64,000 nt of DNA from positions 5,760,743 to 5,824,742 of the forward strand of contig CM076962.1 of the NCBI GenBank assembly GCA_039566865.1. The letters are read 5' to 3'. The stretch is from Aurelia coerulea (taxonomy: Eukaryota; Cnidaria; Scyphozoa; Semaeostomeae; Ulmaridae). Below the pieces are notes generated by a model. It was given only the letters and a program-made list of their open reading frames with translations, had not been told where the DNA came from and searched no databases. Position 1 is the first letter of the stretch; each line of letters begins with the position of its first letter. Below, one piece after another: positions 22,561-33,961 of the stretch. Position numbers and translations under genes: made by a program.

Positions 22561-23380
22561 AAAAGTTAGTTGTAGTGATTGAATGACTATGAACATCAAA
22601 ACAATGATAACTTCTAAGACGTTAGGCCTAGTCATACGTAAAGCAGGCTCTAAATTGTGGAGTTTGAATATTTTGCAAGTAAATCATAGGAATGAATCGC
22701 GCATAGATTGATATAAAATCCAGCTGAGTAACACATTTTTGGATCAACCCCTTTGTCGGCAGGACCACTAAAAGTTCCGATATCTTCTATAGATTTCAGT
22801 GTGATGTCATAGCAAAAAGGCACAAAAACTAAAAAAAAAAACATAAAAATCGGAATCTATATGGAAAGTTGACTTAAGGTTGCGGTAAACGTTTGTAACC
22901 TTGAGATTTGGTTTTGAATCACTAAAAGCCAAACTATCAACGGAATATAGTTAAACTATATATCATTCGATGCACAAGATTGTGGGGATTCAAAACCATA
23001 TCAAAATAATTGGAAAATATTGTAAAATTACATTTTCCAGACAAATTTATTGCTTAAAGAGTTTACCACCTTCAAAAGCTACTTTGTGCCCTTGGGTTTG
23101 AGGTACCAAAATCTGACATATATCAGCAGGAAGTGCAGATCCTAAGCTTCCAAATAGTGCCTGGGATCTTTAAAATTTCTCCACCCCTCAAAACTATACG
23201 CTGTCGAAAATTGGCAATAATATTTCTGCCATTCAACAGTTGTATTTGGCTATAAAAGACGAACCAGAGGACATTCAAAGATTTTGGGAAACACTTTGCT
23301 AGCGTCAAGTCTGCCCTGGCCGTGTACAAATTTTCGAACCATTCGATTGGTTTAAAGGGTACACAATATCTTTTTCGTAC

Positions 23381-23467
23381 CTGTACCTCGTGAATCTGTG
23401 AGTCCTGAGAAAACAGGATTTTAGCCATGGCACCTGCAATGTACACATCAGGAACACGAAACCCACA
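23381..23467 (-). CDS. Exon-like block inside the TTAA element
   Basis: Minus strand: acceptor GGATTACAG, then 29 codons beginning CGFRVPDVYIAGAMAKILFS, then CAG|GTACGA donor, phase 0 on both sides. The composition looks like real protein and not AT-rich noise, but I cannot name a family. It may be a gene fragment captured by the DNA element or a relic of the element's own gene. Confidence 0.35.
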
Positions 23468-23544
23468 CTGTAATCCGGGTCAAGCCATTTAGGCTTAAAC
23501 AGCAATTTATCCATCTAAACAAAGGGATTAATACACATAGTATT

Positions 23545-24850
23545 ATTGTTAATATCATTTTATTTAAAGTTGGCAACTCACATAGCTAAATATATAAAAT
23601 GCTAATTCAAGCCAACAAATTAATTATAATGATACAGAAAAATATATACAGTACAAGTAAATAGTCAATAAAATTACAAAGTTCATAAAATCTATATATA
23701 AAATCTACACATAAGATGCATAAAACTATAAAAAGCCGAGCCCTGGTATGTATCGTTTGCAAAGTCTGCAGTCACAATCTAAATTTTTCCAACATTTTAT
23801 TCTATTCTTGCATTGTTGCACAGAGTTTGAATCTTTCCTGTGGAAGGGACTGCCAAATACGCTGCCCTCTATATTGGACCGTTTCAGTACCATGATTAAC
23901 AGTATGTACCTTTGGAACCATGAATGTATTTATATTTCTCAAATTATAGGCTGCACTTCTTTGAAGAAAGATCTCATTCATAAATGTGGGGTTCAGATTA
24001 TTTATTGTTTTGAACATTTCAGTCATAAGCAACTGCATATTTTTCTCATGGATTGTCACAGATCTATCTTTTTTCAGCAAAGTTGCGAAACTAGAACTAT
24101 AGTCTTTATATGCTATCCTCAGGGCTCTCTCATGCAGCCTATTGATTTTTTTATTCATCTTTCTGCTGTGAAACATCCAAACCAACGGACAGTATTGGAA
24201 TTGGCTAGTCGCAAATGCTCTAATCAAAAGTCTCAATTTATCAGTTCCTAGATATGCAGACATCCGTGACAAAGCAAATAGTTTGTTACGAGCCTTTTGA
24301 CAAATATTACTTATGTGCTTTTCAAAGCTAAGATTTTGTGTCAACTAAAGCTCCGAACAGCTTCTCCTCCTTTGAATTATTAACGGCACAGTTGCCTATA
24401 TTTATGCTGACCTCTTGATTTTTTCTTTCGCCAAATATCATAAAATAGCATTTGCCTTCGTTCAGCTTCATGTAATTGTTTCCAAACCACTCGATTATGG
24501 TTTTGAATCATTTTCTAGCCTAGAGATTACATTTTCGAGATGCATATCGCATGAATAGATGGTTGTATCATCGGCATAGTTACATATATCTGTTTCTTGA
24601 ATCGATAACAGAAGATCATTGATATAGATATTGAAAAATAGAGGACCAAGGACGGATCCCTGAGGAACACCAGACCTTAGATGTTTATAGGTGCTGAAAG
24701 ATCCATTGATTTTTACTCGTTGTTGCCGATTTTCCAAATAGCTGTAAACAAGCCATAAAGCTTCACGCCTAAAGCCGTAGGCATGTAACTTATCAATCAG
24801 TAAGTCGTGTCGAATACAGTGTGGTTTCATATTTGTTTTCAAGCACGCGA
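23545..24850 (-). mobile_element. LINE (LINE A-related), RT core to C-terminus
   Basis: Minus strand: HDLLIDKLHAYGFRREALW, SGVPQGSVLGPLFF and NYADDTTIYSC (catalytic ADD) within 24866-24495. A frameshifted region follows, then 24344-23802 (RNKLFALSRMSAYLGTDKLR, FQYCPLVWMFHSRK). 5'-truncated and frameshifted. Confidence 0.85.
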
Positions 24851-25579
24851 GCGGCTTATAGGTCAAAAAGTAGGATTAACGTTTGAACCACATCGGAAAC
24901 CTTTGTGTGAAATATTGCAGTTCTTTTCTTTTAATCAAGATTTCTCCCTTTCAACATTTCTGTTACTTCCAGAGATGATATCTTTGTGTTTGTCAAATGT
25001 TGGGCAGTTGAGATTTGAGGAAATCCGAAAATCGACATTTTTGGCCAACAAACGTTTACCGTAACCTTAAACAAAGTCTAAGAGAGTACAATGGGCAGAG
25101 CGGTAGGGTTGGATCTCGTTACGCCAAGAAACGTTATTGACACACATATGGTCTTAAATTTATAGCCACGACAGTATTACAGAAAACGATAGTAGTTGTT
25201 GTCCTTACAATGAATTTGAACTGTGAAACGTATGCAAACTACATACAATTGTGATCTTGGCCAAAATATGCTGATGCCAACAGCTAGACGGCTAAGCGCA
25301 AACCACGTAGACCAAGAGCATTGGGTCCCTACTGCTTACCCTGATGAAGCTGAGACATTTTGATTCAACATTGTTGTTTCAACATCCAGCAAAATGATTC
25401 AATATGGATTAGTTACATGTAGTTAAGATTCGGCGTGATGAACCTATCGCTATCAATTCAAGCTGTTAAAGAAGCCATGCCACAATCCATGAAGTAGAAA
25501 TTCCCGAACATCAAACTGAAACAAAATTTTTTGAACGTCCGTACAACCATATATCGATTTAAAATCAAATTCATATAGA

Positions 25580-25703
25580 TCTTAAATTGAAGATACTTTC
25601 TCCTGACGATGATTGTAGAGTCGAAACGCGTAGAGAAGAGAAGAAGAGATTAGAAGAGATTAGTAGAAGAACTCCAAGTCATCTTTCTTTTTGGGTTCAT
25701 CTT
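25580..25703 (+). mobile_element. Penelope-like element 3' end fragment
   Basis: It shares the 3'-terminal sequence of the PLE at 58512-59193, including TCGAAACGCGTAGAGAA and GTAGAAGAACTCCAAGTC. It carries a hammerhead-type motif and no coding part. It lies about 25 bp from the donor of a PEX10 exon, antisense to that gene. Confidence 0.75.
25598..25637 (+). ncRNA. Hammerhead-ribozyme-like motif of a PLE
   Basis: Order seen: TTCTC (stem I), CTGACGA (core), a short stem II ending GTC, GAAA (core), ACGCGT (self-complementary minimal stem III), A, then GAGAA (stem I partner). PLEs are known to carry hammerhead ribozymes with very short stem III. Activity is not shown. Confidence 0.6.
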
Positions 25704-25729
25704 ATTATTGAAAGTAGATCTTTACTTAC

Positions 25730-25849
25730 CCTAAATATTCCATGTATTTGTAAAGGGAAAAGGACACCGAGCTGCAAGCAAAGAAGAAAGCCAAGGAATT
25801 GATAACTAGCTGTTGCTGATTTGTCCTTAAGAAAGTCTCTGATAAGGGC
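25730..25849 (-). CDS. PEX10: PEX10 exon: membrane segment before the RING linker
   Basis: 120 bp, 40 codons, phase 0 at both ends, with acceptor TTCCTTTGCAG and donor AGG|GTAAGT. It encodes ALIRDFLKDKSATASYQF followed by LGFLLCLQLGVLFPLQ and IHGIFR. This matches the conserved SYRLLG-plus-hydrophobic-helix region of PEX10 just before the RING linker. Confidence 0.9.
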
Positions 25850-26217
25850 CTGCAAAGGAAAATAGAAAACAACAATATCTTTTATATTGTTTTAAAGCCA
25901 CTGAACTACAACAGCTGAAAAAGAAATTCAATATGTCCTTATAGATTGCTTCCAATAGAATTTATAAATATAGTAAAACTTGCCAAATGTCTCAATAATC
26001 ACGGTGACAGGCGATAAGATAAATAAACTAGTGCTTAGCAACGTCTCGATCTAATCGCCTTTTAAGGTACCCCTTCAGTGACCACTCTCGGTGCTTTCTC
26101 TCGTGATTATCACACACGCCAAATAACGCATATAAATTAAACACCATTCAATTCGTCATTAATGAGGACTATTCATTAGCCAAAAAGAATACGAATATCT
26201 AAGAATGATGGCTTATA

Positions 26218-27067
26218 CAGTCGTGGCCAAAAGTTTAAGACCACAATTTTGTCAACAACGTTTCTTGGCGTAACGACATTGAACCCTACTGCCTATTTTA
26301 CTCTCTTGGAGCTCGTTTGAGTCAACTTTCCACGTAGATTCCGAATTTTGATGTTGTTTTTGAATTCATGGGTCAATTTGTTATGACGCCACAATGAAAT
26401 CGCTAGAAATTCTAAGAAAATATTGTGGTTCTGCCAAAAAGGGGTGTGACTCAAACATGGATTTTACATCAATCTATGCACAATTCATGTCTATGATTTG
26501 TTTGCAAAATATAGAAACTCCAAGGAGAACATTGCTTGAGGGAAAATGGTAGTAGAGGGTGTTCAGTGCACAGCTATGGCCATAAGTTTAAGACCAGTCC
26601 TTGTTTTTTAGTTTGAAGTAACAAATCACATAGTTATTCGATCAATGTTCAAGAATTATTTTATTATTCAAATCATCGAATATCACAGGCTCTTACCTTA
26701 CAAGCGAAAAATTTGTTAACGCTTTTTCAAGGGTGGCCTTAAACTTATGGCAATAGCTGAGGACTGAAGGAACTCCACTACCCTTTTCCCTGAAGCAATA
26801 TTCTTCGTGGAGTTTCGATATTTTGCAAACAAATCATAGAGCTGAATTGTGCATGGATTGATGTAAAATCCAGCTGAGTAGCACAATTTTTAAGTCACAG
26901 CCCTTGCCCGCAGAACCACTATAATTTCCGAGAATTTCTATCGATTTCATTGTGACGTCATACAAAATAGCGCAGGAATTAAAAAACAACATAATATTCG
27001 GAATCTACGTGGAAAGTTGAAACTCAAAACGTGGAAACTCAAAGAGAGTAAAATAGGCAGAGCAGTA
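26218..27067. mobile_element. Tc1-like foldback MITE with nested MITE
   Basis: It starts at TA+CAGTCGTGGCCAAAAG. The arms at about 26218-26520 and 26800-27067 are complementary (TTTCCACGTAGATTCCGAAT and complement). Its right end is cut off by the tail of a LINE B insertion at 27068. Confidence 0.7.
26571..26759. mobile_element. Small MITE nested in the Tc1-like element
   Basis: The ends CAGCTATGGCCATAAG and CTTATGGCAATAGCTG are inverted repeats extending to about 26 bp. It sits in the loop of the host foldback. Confidence 0.65.
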
Positions 27068-29150
27068 GGGTTTTTTTAATATTCAAATAAAAATTTACAA
27101 TACATGTTACAGACTACTTTACCTACAAACTACTTTACAATACTACAAGGACGATGTCACGAGGAGCAAAAGTCTATGTCTACCCCATGGCACTGTTAAA
27201 AACAAAAAATGCTAAACTTCCTTACAATTTTACAAAGATGCTACAAACAATGCTACAAACAATAAAAAAAGAAAAACGATGACTGTGGCCTGTCTAACAT
27301 TAGATGTCTGGTTGGGGCTGTAATTTGCCCAAAAAATGTAAATTTTTATTTTGGACCTGACATCTAATGTGAGACAGAAATTGCAAACAAAAAGAAAATT
27401 TACTTTGAGGCACTTGGTGGGCACTTGGTGGTTGCATGGCATGTGACTGAAATTTGATATGATCTTAGTCAAACCGACCAGTATTGTGGATGAATCGTAT
27501 AGTAAGTTCGAGTATATTTCTATTTTTTTGGTCATTAGACAGATCTAGGTCACCATATAATAAAAGGTGCATTAGAAAATCGTTTGAAAGACTGGTGATT
27601 TCAACAAATGGTCGTAGTATATCCGAAACTCCAGCGAGAAGATCTCGTCGTTGAATGCAAAATGAAGGGCAAAGCAACAAAAAGTGCTTCGTATCCTCAA
27701 TACCGTCATGCGTTGGGCACATTGGGTTTACGGTGTCTCTAAAATTTTGCTTGAATTTGTGGAAGTTTAGTTTGCTGAGACCGACCGTTATTTGGGAAAT
27801 ATATGATAGGCCTATCGGGTCATGAATACCAAATACAGGTTTTGGAGGGGGGTGAATTATTGATAGAAGCTTTTTCTTAAAAACAGGAACGGACGGTGCA
27901 AGCCTGACTTCAGGATCAAGTTTATTCCATTCGGAGATGCAGTTTGGACAGAAGCTAGATTGAAATTGTTCTGTTCTTGCCTTTTTTCGCCCAATAGCAT
28001 CATGATTGCGAAGGGAGTAATTCGGCACATGGCGTGGCAGGATTGGTTCCTTTGTATACAATGGGGTGAGATTATTTATAATCTTATGGAACAAAGTCAG
28101 GCGTCTGCTCCACCTTCGGGAACTTAGTGACTCCCAGCCAAGCTCGTGTGAAGCTTTTCACGTGATGATCCCCTCCATGTACCTGTTACAGCTAGAGCAG
28201 CAGAATACTGAACAGATTCTAGTTTTTCCATTAGATTTGGTAAAATGATGTTTTGACTGAATTCAGATACTTTAGATGGAATATGATAGATAATGTCTCC
28301 ATAGTCCAGGTGGGGTCGTACATAGAGCTTATAAAATTCGTGCAGGGTATGTCTGGGCAGATATTTGGAAAGATATCTTAGTAGACCAATGCCCTTTCTC
28401 GTTTTAGAGATAGCAGATTTAATACGAGCTGAGAAAGACAGCTTCGAGTCCAGGACAATACCTAGATGTTTATGTTCATTCACTTTTTTCACGGGTATGT
28501 TATTAAAGAGGATAACGGGATGATATATTTCATATCTTTTCTTTGACAGTAGCAGTTCAACAGCTTGTTTTTGGGGATCGGGATTAAATGACATCCTCCA
28601 ATCATGGGCCCACTGACTTATCAACTCCAGGTCATGGTTCATATCCTCGGCAGCTGCATTTGGTTCTTCAACAACAGTAAACAAGGATGTGTCGTCAGCA
28701 AAAAAGCTTGACGTTACATTTCAAGTCAGAGGGGAGATCGTTGATGTACACAAGGAAAAACAATGGTCCTAATATAGAACCTTGAGGCACTCCTGCTAAA
28801 ATATCTCCCCAATTAGAACATTGTCCATTTAAAACTGTTCGCTGCTTCCGATCCTTTAGGAAACTTTGGATGAGAGAAAGAAGTTGTCCTGAAACTGTTT
28901 TAGAAATATCGAGATACACGGAACGAACATCTAGAGGAAGGTTACAGTCAAAAGCCTCAAAAATTGTATGTGTTATTGAAATTAATTGGTTGACTGTTGA
29001 GTCACCCGGGCGAAAACCAGATTCATTGGGATTAAGTAGGTTACACGAAACAAGATGTGAGTATAGGGAATTATACATGAGTTTTTCAAGCATCTTCCCA
29101 AAAATTGAAAGAAGGGAAATAGGACGGTAATTGAAACCTTTAACTATGAA
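27068..29150 (-). mobile_element. LINE B, longest copy, RT to 3' end
   Basis: Minus strand: LEKLMYNSLYSHLVSCNLLN and FRPGDSTVNQLI, then GVPQGSILGPLFFLVYINDL and ADDTSLFTV (catalytic ADD; its first residues span a frameshift near 28700). The thumb is SRRW-containing, and the conserved C-terminus follows (28094-27465; NPMCPTHDGIEDTKHFLLLC). An internal deletion joins YLDISK directly to a later RT block. The 3' UTR holds a short palindrome (about 27290-27375). 5'-truncated near 29150. Confidence 0.9.
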
Positions 29151-29198
29151 AGTTTCCTCCTAATGTAAACAGCATTTTCCTAACTGGGAGGGTGTTGC

Positions 29199-30099
29199 TT
29201 TAACCCTATATGTACTGGGCGACTTTTTAGGTATTTGTATTATCCCTTTTTCTCCAAAACTACAAAAGATATAACAATAAGACTTACCCCTATTGTTCTG
29301 TAGACAATTGGCTATTCAAATATAACAATGGCAATTAATAAGTCACGTGATTCGTTGCTAGGCAACCGAAAAACTGAGGAAAATTGGCAAATTTATACCT
29401 TCTTAACCAGAAAAATCTATTTAATCAACCACTCCACCGATTTTCTTCAAATTTGTTTCAAATAGTAGGAAACAGGTCATAGTTCAGAAATATATGCTTT
29501 TCGAAGTTTTTTAATTTCTATTTTTAGCACAATTAGCTTTAAATTAGCCTTTTGTTGCATACATTTATTTTCATCGCAGGTTTTTGCCAGTCCTGTCCCT
29601 TTATCTGATAAATATAGACTCAAAATGAATCAAATTAATAAGGTGTAGCAAATTGGACTAAAAAAAATTATATCTTACACTTCTTTATTAGAGAAATGAC
29701 GTCATAAATGTGAATGACATCATAGATATTAAATTTTGCTGACATCAGCAAATATGAAACAATTATATCAATTATGAAATATGAGACAATTATTATAAAT
29801 GAAAGTACTCATCAAATGCAATCGAATGGTGCATGTTTGAGATCGATCAGGCAAACGATACGAAAACTACGGACATTTTAAGCTTTGTTGTTGTTGACTA
29901 CTCTCCAAATATGGTATTACTGTGGTCACATGATCAGAGATAGAACAATGAAATGTTAAGAATTTAATTGCCTATGAAATTTGAGTAAAAATCACCAAAA
30001 CGTGTGGTTATATCTCTTGTCGTTTTAGCGTAACGCAGCAAAGTCTGGTAGGCGGGCGAAAAACGCCCCCCCCCCCCCTCCCAGTACGAATAGGGTGAA
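29199..30099. mobile_element. TIR DNA element with possible TTGC duplication
   Basis: The ends TTTAACCCTATATGTACTGGG and CCCAGTACGAATAGGGTGAAA are imperfect inverted repeats. TTGC precedes the left end and follows the right end. A 14-base C run lies just inside the right end. No coding capacity. Confidence 0.6.
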
Positions 30100-30186
30100 A
30101 TTGCTTTAAATTTAATTCACTGAAAAATAAACGAAAATGTGTGTGCTATCCAACTATCTAAAAATCCAAAAATTGATCGGATAAAA

Positions 30187-30330
30187 TTTTCAGTTCAGTT
30201 CAGTTCAGTTCATATATTTTAAAATTCCTCTACGTACAATATCTTACTAAAAACACTAATTACATACAATGACGACGAATTACATAAACATACATATAAC
30301 ATACAGTAAATGACAATTACATAAGATGTT
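30187..30330 (-). mobile_element. LINE 3' end remnant with (TTCAG)n tail
   Basis: On the plus strand four TTCAG units (30190-30211) are followed by AT-rich UTR-like sequence with repeated ACATAC/ACATAA motifs. This is typical of a short antisense LINE 3' end. Confidence 0.5.
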
Positions 30331-30587
30331 GCAAGCAGGGGAATTTTTATTGTCCTGAAAGAGTTCAGGAAGCATAAGGAATCATTATCAGATGTAACTA
30401 CTGCTTCTTAGATTGGAAATGCAGTTCTGTGATTGGTTGTTGACCCTCTTAACGGACTGAATCAGTTCACTGTCAAGTGATGTCCCACAATAACGAATTC
30501 TCAATCTACCACAATCTTTGACGTTTTAAGTCATTCAATTTAAACATACATTTATCAACTAAAAGATAAAAATAATTGTCAACTCAC

Positions 30588-30670
30588 ATATCTCACTCCA
30601 GTCACTCTCTTCGAGATGTCATAGAAACTTCCTTGCATGTAGAATAACACTAAATGAACCCTTCTGATCA
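30588..30670 (-). CDS. PEX10: PEX10 exon: conserved FYxxGxFYxxxKRxTGxxY block
   Basis: 83 bp: two bases completing a Met codon, then 27 codons, with acceptor CTCTTTTCAG and donor TAT|GTGAGT. It encodes IRRVHLVLFYMQGSFYDISK and then RVTGVRY, one of the most conserved stretches of PEX10 (human counterpart ends KRLTGITY). Confidence 0.93.
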
Positions 30671-30674
30671 CTGA

Positions 30675-30717
30675 AAAGAGAGAATGTCGCCAATAAAGAG
30701 AGAGTGTCGCCAATAAA
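30675..30717. repeat. Tandem duplication, 20-21 bp, next to a PEX10 acceptor
   Basis: Two copies of AGAGAGAATGTCGCCAATAA lie in the polypyrimidine-side intron sequence just upstream (minus strand) of the exon at 30588-30670. Confidence 0.85.
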
Positions 30718-30939
30718 AATTTTCCTTGTCAATAATTCTTGATATAATAGTCTTGTATTTGCTGGCAAAAGGCTGCATATGAGTCTTGACAGGCAACGTA
30801 AGAGTCCAAGAACAATGTTACAATGCAAATTTGATCAACGATCGTTGAACCGTCTCTACTTTTGATGATTCAATCAATATTTGTTTCTAAAATTTTAAAA
30901 TCAGAGGGGTGATCTGATCTTTATATATATTTGTCACTC

Positions 30940-32215
30940 TCACAACCATTTGTTACACAGACATGTATTCTTCCACCTCCTTAAAAAGGGGGTCAATACC
31001 AAGACTATCTGTAACATTACAAAAATACTCATCAAAGCACAGAGCAACTTCCACATCATTTGAGAGGATTCTACCATCTTCAATGAAGGTGACCTTCCCA
31101 CTCATGGGAGTTTTATCTCCATCTTTGAAAATCGGAGTAACTCTAGCAACTTTTTATGAGTCCGATAAACGTTTTGTGTCAATGGATGTATTCGAGCGGT
31201 GTATCAATCTTCCAAAAAGGCGTACGAGACTTTTTTAAAACAATAGGATTTTTAGGGATTTTTCTTGTAAACAAAAGAATTTTTGCCATTGGTGCACAAG
31301 ATTTTTGCAGAGTGATACGCCCCTCGGATGTATTGAACAAGAGAGAAAGTGATTTTTCAATAAAGCGCAAGCTTCAGAAAGTAGCCAGAGATTTGGTCAG
31401 TTCCAAAGCTCTTTGCTGTCTTAACCATGGCAAATGCATCCCTGATCTCCTGCACTTCAATAGTCCTGAAGTGAAATGTTGCCTTATGTTTGTTAATTTC
31501 ATAGTCACCTGCAAGAAGGGGATTTGGGGCTGGATCTATTTTGTAAGCAAGATCCTTGCCTACAGAGCAAAAGAAACTGTTCATTGCACTAGAAATATCG
31601 ATTTTATGAACAGTCTCTGAGTCAGACTCTCTAAGACAACCAATGTTGCTGAACTTTGATCTCTTGTTGAGGAGTTCATTGATTGCCTTCCACGATTCTT
31701 TCATGCCACCTTGACATGCAGAGATCTTATTAGTATGGTACTGCTTCTTTAGTTGGATGTTTAGGACATTGACCTTGTCATGGACATGTCTATATGAGTT
31801 CATAAGGAATTGGGACTTTCTTTTGGCTACAGCCTTTTTTTAGCTTATTCCTGGTCTGCATAAGTTTTCTCAATTCTTAGTCAATCCAGGGCAGCACTTC
31901 TCTGAGACACGCATTTCTGTCATTGGGGCATGTTTCTCAATTATCAAAGAAAATAGATTTGACAAGTTGCTTACAAGAGCATCTATATCATCTGTTTCAG
32001 TAAGCATTTGCTCCCAAAATATGCCAGAAACATTAGATAGGAATGCTTCTTCGTTAGAATTTTTCATCATCCGAGTTCTAATCATTTTATGGCCTTTTTT
32101 CACTGCTCTATTAAATTTTCGAATGCAGTAGATCTTATAATGGTCACTCAAGGAAACTTCATACTGTCCAAATTTTACTATTTTTCTGGCACACGTTGTA
32201 GCAATATGGTCAATA
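30940..32215 (-). mobile_element. LINE fragments (linker and early RT), rearranged
   Basis: Minus strand: LSDHYKIYCIRKFNRAVKKG (end of the endonuclease), KESWKAINELLNKRSKFSNI and VQEIRDAFAMVKTAKSFGTD (RT entry), then KVARVTPIFKDGDKTP and a further linker FDEYFCNVTDSLGIDPLF. The order is disturbed by an inserted repeat at about 31185-31335. Confidence 0.75.
31225..31325. repeat. Inverted repeat partner of 32215-32290
   Basis: AATAGGATTTTTAGGGATTT and CCATTGGTGCACAAGATTTT recur in inverse orientation at 32220-32285 on the far side of the LINE fragment. Confidence 0.7.
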
Positions 32216-32673
32216 GGCCGTATCATTCTGAAAAAATCCTGTGCACCAATGGCAAAAATCCCTAACAATCCTATTGTTTTGAAATCCTATGGTGACCCGA
32301 TAGTTGGTTCCCCAATAAGCTGTTTGAAGCTGAACAACCCATTGAGATCAAGCATGCCAAGAATGATTATGATTTGATTTGTTAAATGGCAACTTGACGA
32401 CTTAATGAGGAGTCGGATCACAAGCATGTGACTGAATTGGTATTCCGACCGCTTACTTGGAAACAAAACAACATTTTGAAACAAGGGCTGAGTCTATTTT
32501 CTATGAGATATTTCTATCAATACAAAATTAGAAAATTACTTCTATCGCTCTTTACTTTGATTGGCTGGAGTCAATACAACGCAGGGGCATTCTTTGACAT
32601 TGGATAAAAGAAAATATTCGATCACAATGGATCTTTCCATTCGTGCAAAGGTCACTAGGGTTTAAAATCATAC

Positions 32674-32754
32674 TTGGCAATGCTTTGTGTAGCTGCTCTG
32701 TAAATTCCACTAAAATTCTATTTTCGGCATGATCCTCTACTTCCTTGGTTATTC
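32674..32754 (-). CDS. PEX10: PEX10 exon: variable helical linker
   Basis: 81 bp in phase 1 to phase 1, with acceptor CGTCTGTACAG and donor CCAA|GTATGA. It encodes ITKEVEDHAENRILVEFTEQ and LHKALP. The sequence is variable in the family, but position, phase (Gly and Met codons completed on either side) and the helical TEQ...L pattern before the IRRVH exon support it. Confidence 0.8.
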
Positions 32755-32884
32755 CTGTACAGACGATAAAAAGTGATAGCTTGCTCAGCGATGAGATGAA
32801 ATTGAAGAAAGAGACATGATGAGTTAAACCTTAATAAAGGTAGACAAAGCAACATCAACAACAATACCAGGTGAGTAAAGCATA

Positions 32885-33110
32885 CAATCTCTGTTCGAAA
32901 GGCCACTGCTCCCTGGACATCAAGAAGATAATATTACAAACTATATTATCAATTGGTGGAAATGTTCAACTTCATTTAAAATTTACCTGACTGAACCTGA
33001 GGGCTCTCCAAAGGGACCTTCAAGGAGACTTCAAAACATGCCTAAAATTACTGATAACGAAAAGAAAATACATGCTTAAATGCATTATTTGTGGACTACA
33101 GAAACCACTG
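32885..33110. repeat. Fragment of the CCGGTTGAGTC DNA-element family
   Basis: It starts AAGGCCACTGCTCCCTGG and resembles 15745-15940. It is a partial copy without visible termini. Confidence 0.45.
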
Positions 33111-33790
33111 ATGTAATTTGTGGTCTAATTCCGTTCATTTAATTGAAGATTAAAACAGATTACGAACGTTGCTATTTCCTGTATACATAGATTAATGGAA
33201 GCTGTGGGGAAGAGCATTCGAGGGCCGCAAAGGATGTTGGTCAGTCATGGGCCTTTAAAGAAATTTAGAAAACTTAGACTGCATTGAGTGAGCCGGAGTA
33301 AGCAACAACAAAAAAATCATTGAAATATAGGACGTATTTGCAAAGATATGCAGTCATTGGAATAGAGGACAGCCAAAACCTTTCTAAAAAATTGCAAATC
33401 ATCAACTACAATCAATCACGTACCCCAGGGTATCAATCACGTATTTGGGACATATTGATTCAGCTCTGTGCAAGCACTATTATCCCAAGTTCTAAGTAGC
33501 GACAAAAAGGTCTTGCTCGAGAATTATTTTCTTAATATCAAGAATGATTTAACGTAAATCAACGGAGTTAAAGTAGCTTAGTTGGGGGAACTGGGGAAAT
33601 CTAAATATTTCATATTCTCGATCGATGAAAAACGATATGACAATGAACGACATGTGTCCTTCCTTTGTTCTTTGTTTAGACCAGATTGCTATATCTTTGT
33701 TTAGCAGTAAAAAATATAGCAAAAATCTTTAAAGATAATACATTCACCCGACAGCATTCATCATCGATCAACTACCACGTATCCTAAAAG
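33111..33790. other. PEX10 intron, nothing recognised
   Basis: No coding block, RNA or repeat family could be supported. Confidence 0.4.
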
Positions 33791-33961
33791 GTATAGGTAC
33801 TTGAACAGTTCCTGTGGAGGAGCCTCAGTCTCAGTTTCAAACTTTTTTTTTTAATACGATGATACAGATGAGATATTGACTCGCCACTCACATCTCCAAA
33901 TCGGTTGCAATTCACTGAAACGTGAAACATTTCTGAGGCAGCCTAAGAGGATAAAATGAGG

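Larger units (their letters stand above)
22878..25066. mobile_element. TTAA-flanked TIR element containing an exon-like block and a LINE
   Basis: The ends GGTTGCGGTAAACGTTTG and CAAACGTTTACCGTAACC are inverted repeats of 18 bp with one mismatch, flanked on both sides by TTAA (22874-22877, 25067-25070). It interrupts a Tc1-like MITE. Inside are a LINE (23545-24850) and a minus-strand exon-like block (23381-23467). There is no transposase; piggyBac- or Kolobok-type mobilisation is inferred from the TTAA only. Confidence 0.75.
22640..25174. mobile_element. Tc1-like MITE (GTCGTGGCC ends), split by a TTAA element
   Basis: The left arm (about 22640-22873) and the right end (25071-25174, ending GCCACGACAG+TA) match the better-preserved copy at 26218-27067. 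The TTAA-flanked element 22878-25066 lies between them. Confidence 0.6.

Noticed and set aside
23123..23446. 107-residue minus-strand frame read as one protein
   Set aside because: Only the 23381-23467 part has splice borders and protein-like composition; the rest is intron-like.
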